Below are positions 59,034 to 64,000 of a stretch of 64,000 bases of DNA, piece by piece. The notes beneath the pieces are model-generated. The model did no database searches. It had not been told where the DNA came from and worked only from the letters and a program-made list of their open reading frames with translations. How positions within the stretch are numbered: position 1 is the first letter of the stretch; each line of letters starts with the position of its first letter. Made by a program: the position numbers and the translations under genes. The DNA is from Tistrella mobilis (GTDB taxonomy: Bacteria; Pseudomonadota; Alphaproteobacteria; Tistrellales; Tistrellaceae): contig NZ_CP121017.1 in assembly GCF_041468085.1 (NCBI RefSeq), positions 1,653,501 through 1,717,500 on the forward strand, in the 5' to 3' direction.

Positions 59034-59309
59034 ATGACGCCCAACGAGGCAATCGATATCGGGCGCGAGGCGCTGTGGACGATGCTCAAGCTGGGCGCGC
59101 CGGTGATGCTGGTCGCGCTCACCGTCGGACTTGCCATTTCGCTGGTCCAGGCGCTGACCCAGATTCAGGAAATGACCCTGTCCTTCGTGCCGAAGATCAT
59201 CGCCATCGTCGTGGCACTGGTGATCTTCCTGCCCTTCATGTGGACGGGCATGTCCGACTACACCCGCCTGCTCTACGAGCGCATCCCCGCCATCGGCGCG
59301 GCGCCATGA
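59034..59309 (+). CDS. fliQ: Flagellar export gate protein FliQ
   Basis: A 91-residue protein with two membrane helices, part of the export gate with FliP and FliR. LGAPVMLVALTVGLAISLVQ and ALTQIQEMTLSFVPKIIAI are characteristic, including the conserved QIQE...SFVPK motif. It precedes fliR by 36 bases. Confidence 0.96.
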   Translation: MTPNEAIDIGREALWTMLKLGAPVMLVALTVGLAISLVQALTQIQEMTLSFVPKIIAIVVALVIFLPFMWTGMSDYTRLLYERIPAIGAAP

Positions 59310-59345
59310 GGCCGGGAACGCGCATATGACCGGGGGGCGGGGCGC

Positions 59346-60101
59346 ATGACCGACCTGCTGGGTGTCGAGACCTTTTCGGTCATGCTGGTGTTCCTGCGGC
59401 TGGGCGCCGCCCTGATGCTGATGCCGGGCATCGGTGAGACCAATGTCTCGGCCCGTGCCCGCCTGATCCTGGCCCTGCTGCTGTCGGTCGCTCTTGCCCC
59501 CGTGATCGAGACGGAGCTGCCGGTCGTGCCCGACCAGCCGGCGGAGATTTTGCGGCTCGCCTTTCTTGAAGCCGCGGTCGGCATCCTCCTCGGCCTGATG
59601 CTGCGGCTTCTGGTTGCGGCGCTGCATACGGCGGGCGTGGTCATCTCGATGCAGAGTGGCCTCGCCACCGCCATGATGTACGACCCCACCCAGCAGGCCC
59701 AGGGTGCGCTGCCCGGCAATTTCCTGACCGCATTGTCGCTGGTGCTGATCTTCACCAGCGGCATGCATCTGATGATGCTGGGCGCCGTCGTCCACAGCTA
59801 TCAGACCTTCCCGGTCGGCGAGCCGCTGCCCCTGGGCGATGCCGCTGAAATGATGGGGCGGCTGCTGGATGCGGCCTTCGTGCTCGCAACTCAGGTCGCC
59901 GCCCCCCTGCTGCTGGTCGGCACGCTGTTCCAGGTGGCGCTGGGCCTGCTTGCCCGGCTGATGCCCACCATCCAGGTGTTCTTCATCGCCATTCCGGTCC
60001 AGATGCTGATCGGGCTCTCGGTCATGGCGATCACGCTGTCTGCCGCGATGCTGGTCTGGCTCGATCGGGTCGGTCAGCGTCTCGACATGCTCCTGCCCTG
60101 A
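59346..60101 (+). CDS. fliR: Flagellar export gate protein FliR
   Basis: A 251-residue membrane protein with about six helices. MLMPGIGETNVSARARLILAL and GVVISMQSGLATAMMYDPTQ are family motifs, and the C-terminal VFFIAIPVQMLIGLSVMAITL completes the pattern. It lies between fliQ and flhB, 17 bases before the latter. Confidence 0.95.
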   Translation: MTDLLGVETFSVMLVFLRLGAALMLMPGIGETNVSARARLILALLLSVALAPVIETELPVVPDQPAEILRLAFLEAAVGILLGLMLRLLVAALHTAGVVISMQSGLATAMMYDPTQQAQGALPGNFLTALSLVLIFTSGMHLMMLGAVVHSYQTFPVGEPLPLGDAAEMMGRLLDAAFVLATQVAAPLLLVGTLFQVALGLLARLMPTIQVFFIAIPVQMLIGLSVMAITLSAAMLVWLDRVGQRLDMLLP

Positions 60102-60118
60102 AGCCGGGAAACTGACGC

Positions 60119-61198
60119 ATGAGCGAGCAGAGCGAAGACGACAGCCAGAAAACCGAAGACCCCACGCCAAAAAAGCTGGAAGAGGCACGCAAGAAAGGTC
60201 AGCTTCCGTCCAGCCAGGAAATCAATCACTGGCTCATGCTGGTTGCGGTCTCGATCGCGATCGTGGCGGTGCTGCCGGGCATGGTGCGGGATGTCGGCCT
60301 GGGGCTGCGCGGGCTGATCGCCAGCGCCGATACCTTTCTGATGGACCCGACGGCTGTCGGCTATCTGCTCAGGGCTCTGGCCGTCCAGATGCTGACCTGG
60401 CTGGCATTGCCGGTGCTGGTGTTCATCATCGCCGCGCTTGCGTCGGGCTTCGTGCAGCGCGGCGGTAATGTTTCGGCGGAATCGCTGAAGCCCAGTCTCG
60501 ACAAGATCTCGCTGATCGGCGGCTTGAAACGCCAGTTCTCGGCCAAGGCGCTGGTCGAGTTCGTGAAGGGCGTGCTCAAGATCATCGTGGTCGCCGGCGT
60601 GTCGTGGCTGGTGGCCCGGCCACGGCTGGAGGACCTGGATCTGGTGCCGCGTGAAGCGCCGGTCGCCCTGATGGAGCGGCTGGCCGACGATGCCTTCGTG
60701 ATCGTGCTGGCGGCGGCCTGTGTGATGACGGTGATCGCGGCCGCCGACTACGCCTTTCAGCGCTACACCTTCATGCAGCAGATGCGGATGTCGCAGCGCG
60801 AGGTGCGCGACGAGATGAAGCAGAGCGAAGGCGACCCGATCATCAAGGCGCGGCTGCGCCAGATCCGCATGGAACGCGCCCGCAAGCGCATGATGGCGGC
60901 GGTCCCCACCGCCGATGTCGTGGTCACCAACCCGACCCATTATGCCATCGCCCTGAAATACGATCCGCCCAAGATGCACGCGCCCATGGTGGTGGCGATG
61001 GGTGTGGATGCCGTCGCCTTCCGCATCCGCGATCTGGCGCTGCAGAACGATGTGGCGGTGGTGGAAAACCCGCCTCTTGCCCGCGCCTTGTGGGACACGG
61101 CCGAAATCGATCGCGAAATCCCGGTCGAGCATTATCAGGCCGTTGCCGAGGTGATCGGCTATGTCTTCCGGGCCAAAGGGCGGCGCGTGCGCGGATGA
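60119..61198 (+). CDS. flhB: Export switch protein FlhB
   Basis: FlhB switches the export apparatus from hook to filament substrates by cutting itself. The 359-residue protein opens with EKTEDPTPKKLEEARKKGQ-like residues (KTEDPTPKKLEEARKKGQLP), has four membrane helices, and then the cytoplasmic domain with the cleavage motif NPTH (Asn271-Pro272) in VVTNPTHYAIALKY. It ends VIGYVFRAKGRRVRG. It is followed 44 bases later by cckA. Confidence 0.96.
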   Translation: MSEQSEDDSQKTEDPTPKKLEEARKKGQLPSSQEINHWLMLVAVSIAIVAVLPGMVRDVGLGLRGLIASADTFLMDPTAVGYLLRALAVQMLTWLALPVLVFIIAALASGFVQRGGNVSAESLKPSLDKISLIGGLKRQFSAKALVEFVKGVLKIIVVAGVSWLVARPRLEDLDLVPREAPVALMERLADDAFVIVLAAACVMTVIAAADYAFQRYTFMQQMRMSQREVRDEMKQSEGDPIIKARLRQIRMERARKRMMAAVPTADVVVTNPTHYAIALKYDPPKMHAPMVVAMGVDAVAFRIRDLALQNDVAVVENPPLARALWDTAEIDREIPVEHYQAVAEVIGYVFRAKGRRVRG

Positions 61199-61242
61199 CC
61201 CGTGCTGTGGCATGATGCCCGAACGGCATCCGGCCGAAGACC

Positions 61243-63186
61243 ATGACGGGCGAGCAGGACGGTATGAGCATGGAAGCATTGAAGGGCGCGACCCAGGCAG
61301 TGATGCGTGATCTGGTGATCGGCATCACCGGCATCGCCCTTCTGGCGGGCAGTACCGGGATCGAGCTGGGCGGTATGCCGGAAAGCGGCATGACCACACT
61401 GGTCGATGTCGGCGGCCTGATCCTGATCATCTTTGCCGGGGCCGGGCTGGCCCGCTCGGCGATGCTGCAGGTGGCGGCCGTCGATGCGCGGCCGGAAAGC
61501 CCGACCATCCCGGATATCGTGCTCGAAGCCCTGCCCGAGGCGGCGGCATCATTGCAGCTGCCGCCTCCGCCGCCGCCCGAGGCCGGCCCCGCTCGCGGGC
61601 TCGATCTCGATATCGTGCCGATCGAGCCGGCCGAAGACCGCTTTCGGCGTCTGTTCGATCTGGCGCCGATCGGCATCGCCCTGGTCGACGACCGGGGGGG
61701 CGTGCTGGCGGCCAATGCCGCCCTGATCCGTCTGACCGGCGAGGATCGCCTGGAGGCGGGGCACAGCTTCATCGATCTGGTGGTCCATGACCGCCGCTTT
61801 GCGCTGTCCGATGCCTTTGATGCGATTTTCGGCGGGGCCGAGCGCATCACCGCACCGATCGAGGTCTCGTTCCGTCAGCGTCCTGATCGCGTGGCCGCCC
61901 TGATGCTGCGCCGTGCCGATGAAGACCATCTGGCCGCGGCCCTGATCCATATCATCGACGTCACCGAACGCAAGGAGCTGGAGGTCCAGTTCGCCCAATC
62001 GCAGAAGATGCAGGCCGTGGGCCAGTTGGCCGGTGGCGTCGCCCACGATTTCAACAACCTGCTGACGGCCATGATCGGCTTCTGCGACCTGTTGCTGATG
62101 CGCCATCCGCCGGGTGACGCGTCTTTTGCCGACGTCATGCAGATCAAGCAGAATGCCAATCGCGCGGCCAATCTGGTCCGCCAGCTGCTCGCCTTCTCGC
62201 GCCAGCAGACCCTGCAACCGCGGGTGCTGGACATCACCGACGTGCTGGCCGAACTCACCCATCTGCTCCGCCGGCTGCTGGGTGAGGCGATCATGCTCGA
62301 CGTCCATCACGGTCGCGATCTGGCGCCCGTCCGGGTGGATCAGGGGCAGCTGGAACAGGTGATCATCAACCTGGCCGTCAATGCCCGCGACGCGATGCCG
62401 AGCGGCGGACAGCTGTCGGTCGCAACCCGCAATTTCGCGAGCGAGGATACGCTGGCGATGGATCGCGACTGGATGATGGCCGGCGGGCGCGAACGGGTGC
62501 CGACCGGCGATTATGTGATGGTCGAACTGCGCGATACCGGCTCGGGCATTCCGCGCGACATCCTGCCCAAGATCTTCGAGCCCTTCTTCACCACCAAGGC
62601 GGCCGGGCAGGGCACCGGGCTCGGCCTCGCCACCGCCTATGGCATCATCCGCCAGACCGGTGGCTTCCTGTTCGTGCGCAGCGAACCCGGTCGTGGCACC
62701 GCCTTCCGCATTCTGCTGCCCCGCCATACCGAGGTGGAGACTTCAGGGCTCGAAATCGACCTCGCCCCCGAAGTGGCACCGCCACGCAAATCCGAAATTG
62801 CCGGCTCCGGCGGCCGGGTGCTGTTCGTCGAGGACGAGGATCCGGTACGGGCCTTCGCTGCAAGGGCCTTGCGCCAGCGTGGCTTCACCGTCGAAGAGGC
62901 CGAAAGCGCCGATGTGGCGGCGGCCCGGCTCGATGAACTGGTCCAGGCCGGCATCGACGTGCTGGTCACCGACGTGGTCATGCCGGGTATGGATGGGCCG
63001 GCGCTGGCGGAGAAGGTGCGCGAGAAGGTGCCCGGCGTCTCGATCGTCTTCATCTCGGGCTATGCCGAAGACACCTTCCGCCGCCGGCTTGGCGACGACC
63101 CAAACGTCCGCTTCCTGCCCAAACCCTTCAATCTGAAGCAGCTGGTCCAGACGGTGCGTGACGCAATGGACGACGCCACCGGCTGA
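61243..63186 (+). CDS. cckA: Hybrid histidine kinase CckA
   Basis: CckA starts the phosphorelay that activates the cell-cycle regulator CtrA in alphaproteobacteria. This 647-residue protein has two N-terminal membrane helices (about residues 25-70), a PAS domain (about 126-235), the H box [24 protein letters not shown] (in part, histidine near 267), then [21 protein letters not shown], highly specific for CckA. The ATP-binding domain ([11 protein letters not shown]) and a C-terminal receiver domain with Asp577 in [11 protein letters not shown] follow. One rather than two PAS domains is clear. Its place after flhB, behind a CtrA-like box at the operon head, is suggestive. The start could also be an ATG at 61264. 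Confidence 0.92.
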   Translation: MTGEQDGMSMEALKGATQAVMRDLVIGITGIALLAGSTGIELGGMPESGMTTLVDVGGLILIIFAGAGLARSAMLQVAAVDARPESPTIPDIVLEALPEAAASLQLPPPPPPEAGPARGLDLDIVPIEPAEDRFRRLFDLAPIGIALVDDRGGVLAANAALIRLTGEDRLEAGHSFIDLVVHDRRFALSDAFDAIFGGAERITAPIEVSFRQRPDRVAALMLRRADEDHLAAALIHIIDVTERKELEVQFAQSQKMQAVGQLAGGVAHDFNNLLTAMIGFCDLLLMRHPPGDASFADVMQIKQNANRAANLVRQLLAFSRQQTLQPRVLDITDVLAELTHLLRRLLGEAIMLDVHHGRDLAPVRVDQGQLEQVIINLAVNARDAMPSGGQLSVATRNFASEDTLAMDRDWMMAGGRERVPTGDYVMVELRDTGSGIPRDILPKIFEPFFTTKAAGQGTGLGLATAYGIIRQTGGFLFVRSEPGRGTAFRILLPRHTEVETSGLEIDLAPEVAPPRKSEIAGSGGRVLFVEDEDPVRAFAARALRQRGFTVEEAESADVAAARLDELVQAGIDVLVTDVVMPGMDGPALAEKVREKVPGVSIVFISGYAEDTFRRRLGDDPNVRFLPKPFNLKQLVQTVRDAMDDATG

Positions 63187-63202
63187 CGGCGCCGAAAACG
63201 TC

Positions 63203-63239
63203 ATCGCCCGCCCTGTCCGGGGGCGACAGGGCGGGCGAT
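63203..63239. terminator. Strong hairpin after cckA
   Basis: ATCGCCCGCCCTGTC (63203-63217) pairs perfectly with GACAGGGCGGGCGAT (63225-63239), a 15-base stem with a 7-base loop, 16 bases after the cckA stop. There is no T run on either strand, so it may act with Rho or as an mRNA-stabilising 3' hairpin between the convergent genes. Confidence 0.55.
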
Positions 63240-63339
63240 GCACCATGAATGCGACGCCGGGGCCTGGACGGGGCCGCGGGGAGGGGACGGGATGCGCGGC
63301 GCATCGGGCCCCGGCGCCTGCTGGCGGCAGGGGGCGACG

Positions 63340-63825
63340 TCACGTCGCGCGGGTACGCCGCCAGGTCTCTTCGAAGCCGTTCCAAGCCATCAGGAACTGT
63401 TCCTTCCGATCTTCGAACTGGCGGTCGGGCGCCGCCTGAAGCCTCTGATAGGTCTCTGTCACCTGCTGCCAGGATTTCGTCAGATCCGTCCGGGCACGGG
63501 TGGCACCATAATCGTCCTGAAGCTGAAGCTCGCGAACCCGCATCGCAACCTCGGCATCCCAGCGCTGGATCTCGGCGCTTACGGCCTGCTCGAAGCGGAT
63601 GCGCTCCTGGGCATCGCTCGGCAGGTCGCGGCTGAGCGGCGCGGACTGGCCGGCAAGCGGATCGGTGTCGGGTGTCGCTTCCAGGGTCTGCGAATCGATC
63701 GGGTCCGGGCGGTCCATCAGTTCCTGACCGATGGCGGGTGTCATGGTCGCGACCGCGCCGGCGCAGGCGATCGCAAGCGCCATGGCGAGCAGGCTGTCCA
63801 TCCGCTTGATGGTGCTGTCGGTCAT
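63340..63825 (-). CDS. Exported coiled-coil protein of unknown function
   Basis: A 161-residue protein starting MTDSTIKRMDSLL (63825, with GGAGGG upstream; longer frames lack a ribosome site). A signal peptide covers about residues 1-33 (ending TPAIGQ). The mature part is acidic then helical with a likely coiled coil (RIRFEQAVSAEIQRWDAEVAM, SWQQVTETYQRLQAAP). I recognise no family. It converges on cckA. The 175 bases from its start to the window end show no further gene. Confidence 0.65.
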   Translation of the reverse strand: MTDSTIKRMDSLLAMALAIACAGAVATMTPAIGQELMDRPDPIDSQTLEATPDTDPLAGQSAPLSRDLPSDAQERIRFEQAVSAEIQRWDAEVAMRVRELQLQDDYGATRARTDLTKSWQQVTETYQRLQAAPDRQFEDRKEQFLMAWNGFEETWRRTRAT

Positions 63826-64000
63826 TACACGACCCTCCGTGACGAGGTCCGGCCTCCCGGGTGAGAGGCACGCGGTAGCCAAACTGTTGTGTCGGGGCAG
63901 TTCGCGGTCCCTCGACCGGCACCGATCCTCTGCTGGCGCCACGGCGAACCACCCCTCGACCAGGATCATGCCTTCGGGGCGGGGCCGGCGGACACGGACA

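Overview
The window is 64 kb of GC-rich chromosomal DNA from a motile alphaproteobacterium, probably Rhodospirillales-like (Azospirillum/Tistrella type). The evidence is the FliX protein, a CckA cell-cycle kinase directly downstream of flhB, a DUF6468 protein between fliM and a MotE-like gene, CheZ next to CheY, BcsN/BcsK-type cellulose genes, and flagellar promoters that look like sigma-54 sites with upstream palindromes of the Caulobacter ftr/FlbD kind. I see no rRNA, tRNA, insertion sequence, prophage or CRISPR array.

Layout. 1-1.7 kb: two tandem paralogous membrane proteins, the complete one ending in a degenerate GGDEF domain. 2.0-7.7 kb: a CHASE3-type histidine kinase, then an aldehyde dehydrogenase with its own sigma-54 promoter and upstream dyads, two flavin split-barrel proteins, a haem-oxygenase-like protein and a carboxymuconolactone-decarboxylase-family protein. 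7.9-14.0 kb (minus): fliS, fliD, flaG and two flagellins about 90% identical. 14.8-24.4 kb (minus): a cellulose operon bcsA-bcsB-bcsZ-bcsK-bcsN with overlapping genes. 24.6-31.4 kb (minus): fliB, fliW, flgL, flgK, a flgN-like chaperone, flgJ, flgI. 31.7-35.7 kb (plus): fliX, dksA, a CHASE/PAS histidine kinase. 35.7-39.2 kb (minus): flgF-flgG-flgA-flgH. 39.5-48.5 kb (plus): fliL-fliM-DUF6468-MotE-like-cheY-cheZ-two MotB-like proteins-AMIN/TPR protein. 48.6-54.8 kb: non-flagellar genes (two RNA methyltransferase-type proteins, TetR+SDR, a DMT exporter divergent from a LysR regulator, an unrecognised secreted protein). 54.9-57.3 kb (minus): csrA, a FlhB-C-terminal-like protein, a small protein, fliO, fliP. 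57.7-63.2 kb (plus): flgB-flgC-fliE-fliQ-fliR-flhB-cckA. A small periplasmic protein closes the window.

How it fits together. The genes cover rod, rings, hook-filament junction, cap, filament, part of the export gate, part of the switch, and the motor. fliF, fliG, flhA, flgD, flgE, motA and flbD are not here. Early genes (flgB...flhB-cckA) lie behind a CtrA-like box. Late genes (flagellins, flgI, flgF operons) lie behind exact GG-N10-GC sigma-54 promoters with CCGGCA...TGCCGG palindromes about 90-130 bp upstream, matching a FliX/FlbD-type checkpoint. Both flagellin leaders carry hairpins with GGA in the loop and GGA in the Shine-Dalgarno sequence, while csrA and fliW are both encoded in this window; this suggests a FliW-CsrA-flagellin translational switch. 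The cellulose operon embedded among filament genes, with a PilZ domain on BcsA, makes the region a plausible motile/sessile control locus.
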